Of a stretch of 64,000 bases of DNA, positions 1-9,032 are shown piece by piece. The stretch is from Lichenicoccus sp963693035. Its GTDB lineage: Bacteria > Pseudomonadota > Alphaproteobacteria > Acetobacterales > Acetobacteraceae. The notes below the pieces were generated by a model, which had not been told where the DNA came from, made no database searches, and worked only from the letters and a program-made list of their open reading frames with translations. The DNA is taken from the NCBI GenBank assembly GCA_963693035.2, contig CAXMMQ010000008.1, positions 248,001 through 312,000 on the forward strand, in the 5' to 3' direction. Numbering within the stretch: the first letter of the stretch is position 1; every line of letters begins with the position of its first letter. Position numbers and translations under genes: made by a program.

Positions 1-944
1 TCGGCTTGCTGTGCGGCAAGTACGGCGCGACGTGCGACAACCTGATCCGGGCGCGCCTGGTGCTTGCGGACGGTCGCCGCGTCATCGCCAGCGAGGACGA
101 AAATCCTGACCTGTTTTGGGCGATCCGCGGCGGCGGCGGCAATTTCGGCATCGTGACGCAGTTCGAATACGCTACCCAAAAGGTCGGAACCGTCCTCGCC
201 GGCTACGTGCTGTACGATGCCAAGGATCTGGCCGGCTTTCTTCGGTTCTACCGCGACTACATGGCCGTGGCGCCCGACGAGCTGGTAATCGAGGTGGACG
301 TCGAGCCGGCAGAGAAGACGCTGATCAATGTTCAACTGTGTTGGTCGGGCGATGTGGACACGGGCCGCAAGGTCTTGGCGCCGTTTCTGTCCTATGGACC
401 GCCGTTGGCGGTTAGCGTCACCGAACGCCCGTATGCTCAGGTCGCCTACGCTGCGCCGGAGATCCGAGCGCTCCTTCGAAGCGAGCCCGTAACACTGCGC
501 AGGACCGCACCGCATATGGCGCAGCGGCGCGGCGGCAGCTTCGGCCACGTGAGCGATGCCGCCATCCACGAGATAACCGAGCGGATCGGCACGGCGCAGG
601 GCGACTGGAGATTTGGTATTTTGCATCATCTGCACGGTGCCATCTGCCGGGTGCCGCCAGGCAAGACAGCGCTGGTGCGTCCTCTCGGGTCGTTCAGCTA
701 CAACTTCATATCCCAATGGATCAATAATGACGAGACGGCGCGTCAAATGGCGTGGGTGGAGCAATCGGCCGCCGCCCTGAGGCCGTACTCGATAGGAAGT
801 TACGTCAACTACTTGAGCAGCAGCGATCCGCAGGACGTGCGGCGCACCTATGGCGATAATTTCGCTAGGCTGCAATCGGTGAAGCGGCGCTACGACCCGA
901 ACAACATTTTGCACAACAACCGCAACATCCCCCCTGCGGTCTAG
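1..944 (+). CDS. FAD-dependent oxidase, berberine-bridge-like (3' part)
   Basis: C-terminal 313 or so residues of a flavoprotein oxidase of the FAD_binding_4 plus BBE type; the frame is open through the left edge (codons start at base 3), so the N-terminal half of the FAD domain lies outside. The first visible residues, KYGATCDNL, and the later GGGGNFGIVTQFEY stretch are the classic end of the PCMH-type FAD domain. The C-terminus has the BBE signature, a YGDNFARL followed by KRRYDPNNILHNN. Such enzymes use O2 to oxidise sugars, alkaloids or polyketides; the substrate cannot be read here. The BICP cysteine of the bicovalent flavin is not clearly visible in this part. No partner gene is adjacent; it is followed by decayed sequence. 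Family confident, reaction unknown. Confidence 0.85.
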   Translation, partial: GLLCGKYGATCDNLIRARLVLADGRRVIASEDENPDLFWAIRGGGGNFGIVTQFEYATQKVGTVLAGYVLYDAKDLAGFLRFYRDYMAVAPDELVIEVDVEPAEKTLINVQLCWSGDVDTGRKVLAPFLSYGPPLAVSVTERPYAQVAYAAPEIRALLRSEPVTLRRTAPHMAQRRGGSFGHVSDAAIHEITERIGTAQGDWRFGILHHLHGAICRVPPGKTALVRPLGSFSYNFISQWINNDETARQMAWVEQSAAALRPYSIGSYVNYLSSSDPQDVRRTYGDNFARLQSVKRRYDPNNILHNNRNIPPAV

Positions 945-1004
945 CGAAAGCCAGCAGCCGCGACAGCCCAGGCTCAGGACCTATCACACGGCTTCTCCGT
1001 TCCG

Positions 1005-1210
1005 TCGCTCCTCATAGCCCAGTTCCTGCGGACCTTCACCATCCTGACGACGGTGATGGAGGCGGAGATCCGTGCCGTCCAAGATCGAGGATGCCGGTGG
1101 GTGCTTGAGCCGGAGGCTTGGTCGGCATGGCTGGGGGAGAAGACCGGCGAGTCCGAACTGCTCGTGCGGCGGCACCAGTCGGGATGCTCCGCATGTGGCC
1201 GGTGAAGCCA
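1005..1210 (+). pseudogene. remnant of SRAP/YedK-type (HMCES) gene
   Basis: A short stretch reads FLRTFTILTTVMEAEIRAV then VLEPEAWSAWLGE in one frame, and GMLRMWPV in the next frame just downstream. This order matches the C-terminal half of SRAP domain proteins (TFTILTT, then the HDRMP.vL segment, then P..W.aWLg, then a final R.WPV). The HDRMP segment has degenerated to QDRGC, the N-terminal half with catalytic Cys2 is absent, and a frameshift near base 1165-1180 separates the last motif. SRAP proteins form covalent links with abasic sites in single-stranded DNA; this copy cannot. Seen: the motifs. Inferred: gene decay in an accessory region. Confidence 0.65.
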
Positions 1211-1587
1211 ATCCTATTGATCGGCGAATCGCCATCCAGCTCACCCTTGCGACAGATCCGACCCGCGCACGTCCCGGGATGGTCAAGGTGGCGACGAGTT
1301 CACCAAGCCGCCGCCTGACGGGCTCTCATTAAAAATTTGAGGCGCAATTGTGCGCCGGGGCGAACACGAAAGCGTTCATCTTGGCTGCCTATTTATACCT
1401 AGGCTTCCGGGTCATTGTTGTAGCGTCGGACTTCAAGATAACACGCCGAGACAAAGCGTGACGAGAAGGGTGGGATGGACGCGGGCCAATAGAAGCGAAC
1501 GTGACCATCCTGCGACGGACGTCACTCGCCCATATTCCTGAGCGATATCAGCCAAATGCACGGATCGAAGGCGGAAGGCTTACATAA
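1211..1587. other. non-coding stretch, small hairpin
   Basis: No convincing gene. A short perfect inverted repeat (ggcgca / tgcgcc, loop attg, bases 1341-1356) has an A-rich run on its left, so read on the minus strand it looks like a weak intrinsic terminator. The rest presumably holds the promoter for the operon starting at 1588; no clear -35/-10 pair was recognised. Confidence 0.35.
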
Positions 1588-3462
1588 GTGATAGATCGTA
1601 GGGTTTTCTTGGCTTCTGCACTGGCCGCGATGACATCGGCACGCCTTTTCTCGAGAGCTTCGGCCGCGACGGGGATCAAGGGCGTTTTACTGATGCAGCG
1701 GATCGGCCCGACGGCGTCCACGCTCTACATCGCTCGTGAGGACGGCTCTGGCGAGCGTCCTTTACTTTCAGACTCTATGTTCGCATACCATGCGAGCTTT
1801 GCGCTGAGCGGGGATTGGCTCTTTTTCACTTCCGAGCGCCGCGGTAGGGGGCAGTCTGATCTTTACCGCGCCCGCATTGATGGCTCCGCGATAACCCCGG
1901 TAACCGAGTGGCCTTCTATGGAGGATGCCGGGGTGGTCTCCCCCGACGGCCGCAAGGTCGCCTTCGTCTCGACGCACCAAGATCATCGCGCCAACATCTG
2001 GGTTCTGGATCTCGCGACTGGTCATGCTCAAAATCTGACCAGCCGCTTCGCCGAGCAGGACCCGGGCGGGCCCAACGGTTTTTTTCGACCTTCCTGGTCG
2101 CCGGACGGTAAATGGCTCGCCTTCTCATCGGATCGAGGCACTGAATGGCAGGGGCATGTCTGCGGGGCAGAAAGGACGATCTCGTGCAGCGGTCGCGGGA
2201 TTGGCTGGGAACACGTTCAGCAGCTTGGCATTTACGTCATTCCTAGCGGCGGTGGCGAGCTTCGCCGGATTACAACCCGCTCAGACTACAGCGCAGGGTC
2301 ACCGAGATGGTCCCCGGATGGTCGAAGGCTTGCTTTCTACGAACTATCGGTGCTGGACTCCTGGAACGCCCGCATCGCACATCTCGCGATAAGGGCTACG
2401 TCCCAAATCGTGTCGGTTGATGTGGCAAGCGGCGAGCGAATTCAGCACACGAACGGCCCAGGCCTCAAACTCTTCCCGCAATTCCTGTCTTCGCAGGAAA
2501 TCGCATATCAAGTCCGCGCTGGTGGCGAACCGGGGTTGTATTTCACGTCGGGGAAACCTGCGGTCAAAGCGGAGATTCGCTCTCCCATCTGGTCGCCTGA
2601 CGGGAAGCAGGTGGTTTACGAGAAGACTTCCTACAAGCCTCTGGAACAAAATACCCCGCTATATAGCTGGGATCCTTCGTACGAATGCCGCTTCACCGAG
2701 ACCTTTCCAGCGATTTCCCACGACGGCAAGCTCGCCGTCACCGAGCAATTCAAGACCTCGTCGGTGGCGGTGATGAACATCGACGGGTCCGAGCGGCGAG
2801 TCGTGTTCGATGCGGCCGGCAAGGGGCTCGCTTTCCAGCCGTGCTGGTCGGCCGACGGCGCCACGATCTACTTTGGCTACGGGTTCTGGTTTGAAAACCG
2901 CGCCACCAGTCCAGCTCGGATCATGCGGATCAACCGCGACGGAACAGGCCTGGAAGCGATGACGGAGGCCACGCATAATGCCGGCTTCCCAAGTTGTGCA
3001 CCCGACGGGAAGAGGCTCGTCTTTCGACTCTGGACAGAACAGGGCGCTGGAGGGCTACGGATCCTCAATCTGGCCGATCGTTCAGTCCAGGTGCTCACCA
3101 CCGGGTTCGACAACCTCCCGGCCTGGTCCCCGGATGGGAGCCTGATCACGTTCACTCGTCGAGTGGCGGGGGGCAATTTCGACATCTTCACGATTCGCCC
3201 GGATGGATCCAACTTGCGGCGGCTTACCACCTCCCCGTGCAACGACGCGCACTCGGTCTGGACCCCCGATGGCCACATCATGTGGACCAGCGGATATTAT
3301 GGCTTCAAGGATGAGTCTGCTCTGTACGACAACAACTTCCAGCCTTATGGGCAGATCTGGAGCATGAACGCCGACGGCAGCGACAAACATGTTCTGACCG
3401 ACAGCCTGTGGGAAGATGGCGAGCCGTTGTGGATACCTTCTTCGATGTTACGTCGCGCGTGA
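1588..3462 (+). CDS. Tat-exported TolB-like PD40 beta-propeller protein
   Basis: 624 aa. The N-terminus (DRRVFLASALAAM) is a twin-arginine signal, so the protein should be exported folded to the periplasm. The body consists of repeated PD40/TolB-type blades, recognisable by recurring W/SPDG motifs (SPDGRKVAF, WSPDGKWLAFSSD, RWSPDGRRLAF, WSPDGSLITFTRR, IRPDGSNLRRLT). Such propellers bind partners or ligands; no catalytic domain is seen. Starts at a GTG with an upstream ggaagg. It leads an operon: the next gene follows after 41 bases and then come the aldehyde oxidase subunits, so it may be an accessory or scaffold protein for that periplasmic enzyme, which is inference. It could instead be an unrelated periplasmic sensor. 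Confidence 0.8.
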   Translation: MIDRRVFLASALAAMTSARLFSRASAATGIKGVLLMQRIGPTASTLYIAREDGSGERPLLSDSMFAYHASFALSGDWLFFTSERRGRGQSDLYRARIDGSAITPVTEWPSMEDAGVVSPDGRKVAFVSTHQDHRANIWVLDLATGHAQNLTSRFAEQDPGGPNGFFRPSWSPDGKWLAFSSDRGTEWQGHVCGAERTISCSGRGIGWEHVQQLGIYVIPSGGGELRRITTRSDYSAGSPRWSPDGRRLAFYELSVLDSWNARIAHLAIRATSQIVSVDVASGERIQHTNGPGLKLFPQFLSSQEIAYQVRAGGEPGLYFTSGKPAVKAEIRSPIWSPDGKQVVYEKTSYKPLEQNTPLYSWDPSYECRFTETFPAISHDGKLAVTEQFKTSSVAVMNIDGSERRVVFDAAGKGLAFQPCWSADGATIYFGYGFWFENRATSPARIMRINRDGTGLEAMTEATHNAGFPSCAPDGKRLVFRLWTEQGAGGLRILNLADRSVQVLTTGFDNLPAWSPDGSLITFTRRVAGGNFDIFTIRPDGSNLRRLTTSPCNDAHSVWTPDGHIMWTSGYYGFKDESALYDNNFQPYGQIWSMNADGSDKHVLTDSLWEDGEPLWIPSSMLRRA

Positions 3463-3503
3463 AAACGACTTCCGCCAGTATTAATGAGAAGAGGACAGAC
3501 GCC

Positions 3504-4106
3504 GTGGTTACACTGTCTCGGGCTTTGGCTTTGGCTGCCACCATTGCACTGAGTGCCGCGACACTGGCGGACGCACAAACCTCGCGACGGGTGCCGGCAT
3601 CGCCCGTGGTGTATACCGGAGCGATCGTGGCAACCGGGGAGCACAGCGTTCAGCTCAAGACGAAGAGTGGAGTGGTAACGGTGCAGATGAAGCCCGGCTG
3701 GACAGTCTCGAGCTCACATCCGGCGGCGGCCAGTGCGGTCAAGCCGGGCGATTTTATCGCGAGCAACAACCTTGATATCGATGACAACACAGGCAAGGCG
3801 ACTGAGCTAAGAATATTTGAACCAGGCTATCGGCCGGAATACGGTTCCCATCCGATGCCGACTCCTGGCTATTCCATGACCCATGCCCTGGTGGCCGCCT
3901 CGGCGGTCGCCCCCGAAGGTCAAAGGCTCACGGTAACGTTTCCTGCTGGATCGCGCCGAATAATTGTTCCACCTGGCGTCAAGGTCCTCTCTTACACCAT
4001 CGAAAGTCGTAGCCTCGCGACGCCCGGCACCGTCGTCACGGCGGTGACCCGAAAGGATCCTGACGGGGTGTCGAGAGCGGGAAGGCTTCTCCTCGTGACC
4101 AAGTAA
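3504..4106 (+). CDS. small exported beta-rich protein
   Basis: About 200 aa. I start it at the GTG at 3504 because that gives a clean Sec signal peptide (VTLSRALALAATIALSAATLADAQ). An upstream in-frame GTG at 3408 would overlap the previous gene by 55 bases and bury the signal. The mature part alternates short hydrophobic strands with glycines (VYTGAIVATGEHSVQLKTK, then VKPGDFIASNNL) and resembles small OB/beta-barrel periplasmic proteins of DUF5666 type. That resemblance is weak. It lies 19 bases before the iron-sulfur subunit gene and is probably co-transcribed. Function unknown; a role in assembling or anchoring the periplasmic aldehyde oxidase is possible. Confidence 0.7.
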   Translation: MVTLSRALALAATIALSAATLADAQTSRRVPASPVVYTGAIVATGEHSVQLKTKSGVVTVQMKPGWTVSSSHPAAASAVKPGDFIASNNLDIDDNTGKATELRIFEPGYRPEYGSHPMPTPGYSMTHALVAASAVAPEGQRLTVTFPAGSRRIIVPPGVKVLSYTIESRSLATPGTVVTAVTRKDPDGVSRAGRLLLVTK

Positions 4107-4125
4107 AATCGAGGATCGAGCATAA

Positions 4126-4743
4126 ATGGCTAAAGACCCGCGCGACGTGCCCAATCCGCCCGGTTTAAGGCGCCGCTCCCTGTTGCGTGGAGCGACCTTA
4201 GGATCCTTTGCCTTGCAGGTCGCCACTTTTGGCGAAGCTTCGGCTAAGACTCAGCAGCCGGAAGCGTCGGTCGGTCGAGAGCTGGCTGTCGAACTGACTG
4301 TCAACCAGCGTACCAATCGTCTTACGCTGGACTCGCGGACGACCTTGCTGGATGCGCTACGGAACCAACTGGGGCTGACAGGCACCAAGAAAGGGTGCGA
4401 CCACGGCCAATGTGGTGCTTGCACCGTCCACGTCGATGGAAAACGCGTGCTCGCCTGCCTGACTTTGGCTGCGATGGTGCGTCATCCGGTCACCACGATC
4501 GAAGGACTGGCTTCACCTGAGGGAACGCTCCACCCGATGCAGCAGGCATTTATCGAACAAGACGCCTTTCAGTGTGGCTATTGCACACCGGGCCAGATCA
4601 TGTCGGCGATCGGCTGCGTGAAGGAAGGACATGCGACCGATGCTGATGCGATCCGTGAATCTATGAGCGGCAATCTCTGTCGTTGCGCAGCCTATCCGCA
4701 CATAGTAGCCGCTATCGAGCAAGCGGCTCCCAAGGTTACTTAA
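4126..4743 (+). CDS. paoA: periplasmic aldehyde oxidase, [2Fe-2S] subunit (PaoA/YagT-like)
   Basis: 205 aa small subunit of a xanthine-oxidase-family molybdoenzyme; it passes electrons from the molybdenum subunit to FAD. It has a twin-arginine leader (RRRSLLRGATLG), so the complex is exported folded. The plant-type [2Fe-2S] ligands are C91, C96, C99 and C111 (KGCDHGQCGACT). The second cluster uses C150, C153, C185 and C187 (CGYCTPGQ and CRC). All eight cysteines are present. Twelve bases separate it from the FAD subunit gene. This layout matches E. coli paoABC (yagTSR), whose enzyme detoxifies aromatic aldehydes. The substrate here is inferred only from family. The dedicated maturation factor PaoD/XdhC is not in this window. 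Confidence 0.92.
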   Translation: MAKDPRDVPNPPGLRRRSLLRGATLGSFALQVATFGEASAKTQQPEASVGRELAVELTVNQRTNRLTLDSRTTLLDALRNQLGLTGTKKGCDHGQCGACTVHVDGKRVLACLTLAAMVRHPVTTIEGLASPEGTLHPMQQAFIEQDAFQCGYCTPGQIMSAIGCVKEGHATDADAIRESMSGNLCRCAAYPHIVAAIEQAAPKVT

Positions 4744-4755
4744 AGGCTCAGAGCG

Positions 4756-5775
4756 ATGCGTCCATTCAGTTATTCGCGCGCGGACAGTCTTCCCGTAGCC
4801 ATTGAGTTTGCTCACCTGTCGCCGTCCAGTTCGCCGGCCAATGCGGCGCCCGCTCAGTTTGTCGCCGGCGGGACCAATATCCTCGACCTGATGAAGCTGG
4901 ACGTCATGCGTCCTGAGACGCTGATCGACATCAGCGGGCTTGCCGCTCATTATGGTAAGGTCGAGGTGGACGCGAAGGGTCTCCGGCTGGGTGCCTTTGC
5001 GCACATGTCCGAGGCGGCCGACAATGCGAAGATCATCCGTGAATATCCGGTGGTTGCCGAGTCGCTGAAACTGGCGGCCAGTGCACAGCTGAGGAACATG
5101 GCGACACTTGGCGGCAACGTACTCCAGCGAACGCGTTGCCCCTATTTCCGGGACGTTGCATGGAGCCAGTGCAATAAACGGGGCTCCGGTGGCGGCTGTG
5201 CAGCGCTGGAGGGGAGCAACCGTAAGCATGCGGTGCTCGGCACCAGCGAGAAGTGCATATCCGCATATCCTGGTGATTTCGCGCAGGCGCTCGTTGCGTT
5301 GGGCGCAAGCGTGCACACGGTTGGCCCCGGCGGCTCCCGCGTCTTTCCCTTTGAGCAATTGTTTCTCAGCGCCGAAACGCCCGAACGAGAGACCGTGCTG
5401 GCGCCGGGAGAGGTCATAATCAGCTTCTTTGTGCCAGCAGGCGGTTGGACACGCCGGTCGACCTACGTCAAGATTCGCGACCGTCAGTCCTATGAGTTCG
5501 CCCTCGCGAGCGCCGCGGTCGCTCTCGAGCTTGATGGTGACGTGGTGCGGGAGGCGCGAGTAGCTCTGGGCGGCGTAGCGTATAAGCCATGGCGGGCGCG
5601 CGAAGCGGAGGCCGTTCTCAAAGGCCGGCAGCTTGATGATCGCGTGGCGAGGGAGGCAGCGCGTGCGGCCTTTGCCGACGCGCGAACACGCGACCAGAAC
5701 GGCTACAAGGTAGCGCTCGGACAACGCACACTGATACGTGCGCTTCGACAAGCCCGGACAATGGACGTATCATGA
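4756..5775 (+). CDS. paoB: periplasmic aldehyde oxidase, FAD subunit (PaoB/YagS-like)
   Basis: 339 aa, molybdopterin-dehydrogenase FAD-binding domain. The FAD loop FVAGGTNILDLMKL lies near residues 35-48 and the second FAD motif LGGNVLQRTRCPY near 118-130. C128, C139, C148 and C167 match the extra [4Fe-4S] cluster that distinguishes PaoB-type subunits from ordinary CoxM/XdhB subunits. Length is close to E. coli PaoB (about 318 aa). Its stop overlaps the start of the next gene in an ATGA, so FAD and molybdenum subunits are translationally coupled. It has no export signal of its own and presumably hitchhikes on PaoA. Confident. Confidence 0.92.
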   Translation: MRPFSYSRADSLPVAIEFAHLSPSSSPANAAPAQFVAGGTNILDLMKLDVMRPETLIDISGLAAHYGKVEVDAKGLRLGAFAHMSEAADNAKIIREYPVVAESLKLAASAQLRNMATLGGNVLQRTRCPYFRDVAWSQCNKRGSGGGCAALEGSNRKHAVLGTSEKCISAYPGDFAQALVALGASVHTVGPGGSRVFPFEQLFLSAETPERETVLAPGEVIISFFVPAGGWTRRSTYVKIRDRQSYEFALASAAVALELDGDVVREARVALGGVAYKPWRAREAEAVLKGRQLDDRVAREAARAAFADARTRDQNGYKVALGQRTLIRALRQARTMDVS

Positions 5776-8102
5776 CGACCACTGGACAAGAGATACCGCG
5801 GGGCGCGCAAGGCGAATCACGACGGCCGGGTATCGGGACACCGACGATGCGCATCGATGGCCGCGCCAAGGTAACCGGCGAAGCGCGCTACGGCTCCGAT
5901 TTCGATGGTGGCCGCCAGCCGGCACATGCTGTCCTTGCCACCAGCCGTATCGGACGCGGCCGCATCACACGCATCGATGAAAACAGGGCCCGCCAAGTGC
6001 CTGGCGTGATCGAGATTCTGACCTACCGAAACGTTGGCGACCGTATCCGTCCAGGCAGGCCGTACTATGCAAAGGGGTCCATGGGCTCGTCCATTGCGCC
6101 GCTACGTTCCGACCAGATCTGGTACAGTGGCCAGATCGTAGCGCTGGTGGTCGCAGATACGGTGGAGGCGGCACGCGAAGCAGCCGACCGCCTCGTCATC
6201 GATTATGCCGAGGAGCGGCCCTCTGCAAGCTTTGATAGCCCTGGCACGTCGATGAAGCCAGTCCATGACGGGATGGCAAGCGTTGGCCAGGCCGAGGAAG
6301 CTTTTGCAATCACGCCGCTCAAGATCGACGCGCGATACGAAACTCCAACCCAGCATCACAACCCTATCGAGCTGTATACAACCACCTGCTCATGGTCGAG
6401 CGGCAAGCTCACGGTCTGGGAGTCGAGCCAAGCCGTCTATCGCTTCCAGAACGGGCTCGCGGAGCAGCTCGGGCTCGATCCCGCGAACGTGCGGGTGATT
6501 TCACCGTTTGCTGGTGGCGGTTTTGGATTCCGCGGCGCCCTGAGTCAGTCCACCGCTATTGCCGCGCTCGCGGCGAAGATGGTCGGGCGCCCGGTACGGC
6601 TGGAAGCCACGCGCATGCAGTGCTTCACCATTACCACCTATCGGGCCGAGACCCGCCATCGGGTTCGCTTAGCGGCTGATGCGGACGGCAGACTCAAGGC
6701 GATGCTCCTCGAAGCATGGGAAGTGACCTCCCGGGCCGACGACTACAAGATCGCTGGGGTGAACTCATCGAGCCGGCTTTACGCCTGTCCGAACGTCGAT
6801 ACGAAGGTCACCATTATCAACGCCGATCGGAACACGCCGGGTTTCATGCGTGCGCCCGAACTCCCTTATACCTTCGCGCTCGAATCGGCCATGGACGAGC
6901 TGGCCGTCTCGCTTGCCATGGACCCGATCGAACTCAGGCGCATCAACGACACGATGCATGAGCCGATTAAGGGCCTGCCCTTCACGTCCCGCGCTCTGAT
7001 GCCGTGCTTCGATGCGGCCGCAAAAGCGTTCGGCTGGGCAAGGCGCCCACCCAATCCGAGATCGATGCGCGATGGCGACTGGCTCGTCGGTTGGGGTTGC
7101 GCCGCCACCATGTATCCGACGAACATGGCGCCAGCGGCTGTACGTGTGACGCTCAGGGCTCAAGGATCGGTAAAGGTGCAGACCGCGGCTCAAGAAATTG
7201 GCAACGGTGCCTATACCGTGTTGGCCTTGACGGCTGCGCAGGAACTCGGTGTGTGGCTCGATGACGTGAGCGTGGAACTCGGCGACACCGACCTGCCCCC
7301 GTCGCCCGTCGCTGGCGGATCGAACAGCACCGCGAGCGTGTGCAATGCAGTTGCCAAGGCTTGCGCGCAGATACGTGATCGCCTGGCGGATGCCGCCGTG
7401 ATGGCGGAAAGCAGCCCCTTTCACGGAACCGATGCGAAGACAATCTGGCTCCAGGACGGTGCATTGCATGGCTCCGACGGCCGTAGCGAACCGCTCAAGG
7501 CGGCTGTCCTCCGGATTGGCGGCGGCGCGGTGGAAGCATACGCCGAGAACTTGCCTCACGGCGTGCCTCCGGAAGCCATGGAGGCATTGTACCGAGGGCT
7601 GCCGACGCTGACCGGCGGCCCAAGGCTCAAGGATCGCATACAATACGCCTTCGGCGCCCAGTTCGCCGAGGTGCGGGTGCACGCTCTTACCGGCGAGGTG
7701 CGCGTTCCGCGTCTCGTCGGCGCCTATGCAGCGGGTCGGATCGTCAACCCCATGGCCGCGAAGAGCCAGTTGATGGGCGGGCAGATCTGGGGCGTGAGCG
7801 CCGCGTTGCATGAGGGTACGGAGATCGACGCTCGCCAGGCACGCTACGTCAATGCGGATCTCGGTGAGTATCTGATCCCGGTAAATGCCGACATCACTCA
7901 CGTCGAGACGATCCTCCTTCCGGAGGAAGATCACTTGGTGAACAAGCTTGGCATCAAGGGGATTGGGGAACTCGGCAACAACGGGCAGGACGCTGCCGTC
8001 GCGAACGCTGTCTTTCACGCGACCGGCCTCAGAATCCGCAGGCTCCCTATTAGGATCGAAGACTTCATGTCGCCTGGTACTGTTGCAATCGATAGGATAT
8101 AA
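5772..8102 (+). CDS. paoC: periplasmic aldehyde oxidase, molybdenum subunit (PaoC/YagR-like)
   Basis: 776 aa catalytic subunit that binds the molybdenum cofactor and oxidises aldehydes to acids. Visible family motifs are the a/b hammerhead start (GEARYGSDF), the molybdenum-cofactor loop PFAGGGFGFRGA, the substrate-channel segment FMRAPELPYTFALESAMDEL, and the catalytic GIGELG with its Glu near residue 733. No signal peptide is present, consistent with export as a complex through PaoA. It overlaps paoB by four bases. The intergenic sequence after it runs straight into an IS630 remnant, so the operon ends here. Aromatic aldehyde oxidation is inferred from the PaoABC family. Confidence 0.92.
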   Translation: MTTTGQEIPRGAQGESRRPGIGTPTMRIDGRAKVTGEARYGSDFDGGRQPAHAVLATSRIGRGRITRIDENRARQVPGVIEILTYRNVGDRIRPGRPYYAKGSMGSSIAPLRSDQIWYSGQIVALVVADTVEAAREAADRLVIDYAEERPSASFDSPGTSMKPVHDGMASVGQAEEAFAITPLKIDARYETPTQHHNPIELYTTTCSWSSGKLTVWESSQAVYRFQNGLAEQLGLDPANVRVISPFAGGGFGFRGALSQSTAIAALAAKMVGRPVRLEATRMQCFTITTYRAETRHRVRLAADADGRLKAMLLEAWEVTSRADDYKIAGVNSSSRLYACPNVDTKVTIINADRNTPGFMRAPELPYTFALESAMDELAVSLAMDPIELRRINDTMHEPIKGLPFTSRALMPCFDAAAKAFGWARRPPNPRSMRDGDWLVGWGCAATMYPTNMAPAAVRVTLRAQGSVKVQTAAQEIGNGAYTVLALTAAQELGVWLDDVSVELGDTDLPPSPVAGGSNSTASVCNAVAKACAQIRDRLADAAVMAESSPFHGTDAKTIWLQDGALHGSDGRSEPLKAAVLRIGGGAVEAYAENLPHGVPPEAMEALYRGLPTLTGGPRLKDRIQYAFGAQFAEVRVHALTGEVRVPRLVGAYAAGRIVNPMAAKSQLMGGQIWGVSAALHEGTEIDARQARYVNADLGEYLIPVNADITHVETILLPEEDHLVNKLGIKGIGELGNNGQDAAVANAVFHATGLRIRRLPIRIEDFMSPGTVAIDRI

Positions 8103-8225
8103 TGTCTTTCTCCACCTGCGGCTTCAAGAGCATGGCACTCTGTTGAACAAACCCTGACGATTGAGTGCGTCTTCGGGTTCCCGTCTGTGCGGTATGATGC
8201 GAACCTGCGGCGTGTACGCGGGTGT

Positions 8226-8590
8226 TAGAGTTGAAGCGAATGCTACGGATCGCCGCCATCTGGTCGCGGTTGTAGTGGACCGGCACAGTCCTCAGAAGCA
8301 CGTCTGGCGGGCACAAGTCGTATCGTTGGTCATCGGCTACGGTCGTGTAGAGTTCGTGCGCGCCACCTGCCTGAGCAAGACGGCGGTGTGGCGGTGGCAG
8401 GAGCGCCTCATGACCGAGGGCGTCGCGGGCCTGTTGCGCGACAAGACGCGGCCGCCGCGCGCCACCTTCGCACGAGGTCGAAGCAGGCGTGGTTGCTGCG
8501 ACGCTGGGCAACCTGCCTGAGGGTAGAACGCGTTGGATGGCTGCGGTCATGGCTGAAACGCTCGGCATCATGGTATCTCTCGGGTGGAAG
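8226..8590 (+). mobile_element. IS630-family transposase remnant
   Basis: The N-terminal part of an IS630 transposase, split over two frames. The first frame contains EANATDRRHL, then HVWRAQVVSL, then SKTAVWRWQERLMTEGVAGL and LRDKTRPPR, the helix-turn-helix region of this family. From about base 8466 the homology continues in the next frame as VVAATLGNLPEG and RWMAAVMAETLGI. The DDE catalytic half is missing. It is therefore a frameshifted and truncated pseudogene; no clear terminal inverted repeats were found. Confidence 0.75.
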
Positions 8591-8602
8591 CCCTGTAGCG
8601 AT

Positions 8603-8860
8603 TTAGGCGGCAGACTGCTTGGCGTTGAGCGTGTTCACGTAGTTCCATGGCCGCGGGTCATGCAGGCGTTGGGCTGGATGGTCAGCGATGCGGCGGAGGG
8701 TGTCTGCAAACCATGCGCCCGGATCGACGTCATTGAGCCTCGCAGTCACCATCAGGCTATAGATCGTGACGGCGCGTTCGCCTCCACGGTCTGATCCCGC
8801 GAACAGCCACGCCTTGCGGCCGATGGCAATGAGGTTTGGGCAAGGACGGAACGGAAAACC
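8603..8860 (-). mobile_element. IS66 TnpC C-terminal remnant
   Basis: Reading on the minus strand gives AIGRKAWLFAGSDRGGERAV, then YSLMVTARLNDVDPGAW, then HPAQRLHDPRPWNY. This is the conserved C-terminal tail of the IS66-family transposase TnpC (GRKNW.FAGSD.GG, LNDVDPqaWLadvL, lPWNW). Everything upstream in the element is missing; the frame runs instead into Tn3-like sequence. A truncated dead fragment. Confidence 0.8.
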
Positions 8861-8897
8861 TACGTAAGACCTCGCTCGTCGGCGTCGGTGTCGTGTG

Positions 8898-9032
8898 CGG
8901 CTGGGCTTCGCAGGGGCCGAAGTTCGCCGCTGCGACAGCCTCGGGCAGGGAGAAGGCATGGCGGCCGAGCATGTTGGTGGGCTCGAAGCCAAGTGGCGAC
9001 AGCCGAGCCACATCCTCTTCGCGGACGTCCAA
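8898..9032 (-). mobile_element. Tn3-family transposase C-terminal remnant
   Basis: About 45 codons on the minus strand read EEDVARLSPLGFEPTNMLGR then HAFSLPEAVAA. This matches the extreme C-terminus of Tn3-family TnpA (LSPL..aHINmLGRYsF.lP). Most of the ~1000-aa transposase is absent, and on both sides it abuts unrelated remnants in other frames. Recognition rests on one short motif, so moderately confident. Confidence 0.6.

Noticed and set aside
1350..1541. 63-codon open frame after the SRAP remnant
   Set aside because: No family, no ribosome site, atypical composition.
4513..5751. 412-codon minus-strand frame opposite paoA/paoB
   Set aside because: No recognisable domain; lies antisense to genes with complete cofactor motifs.
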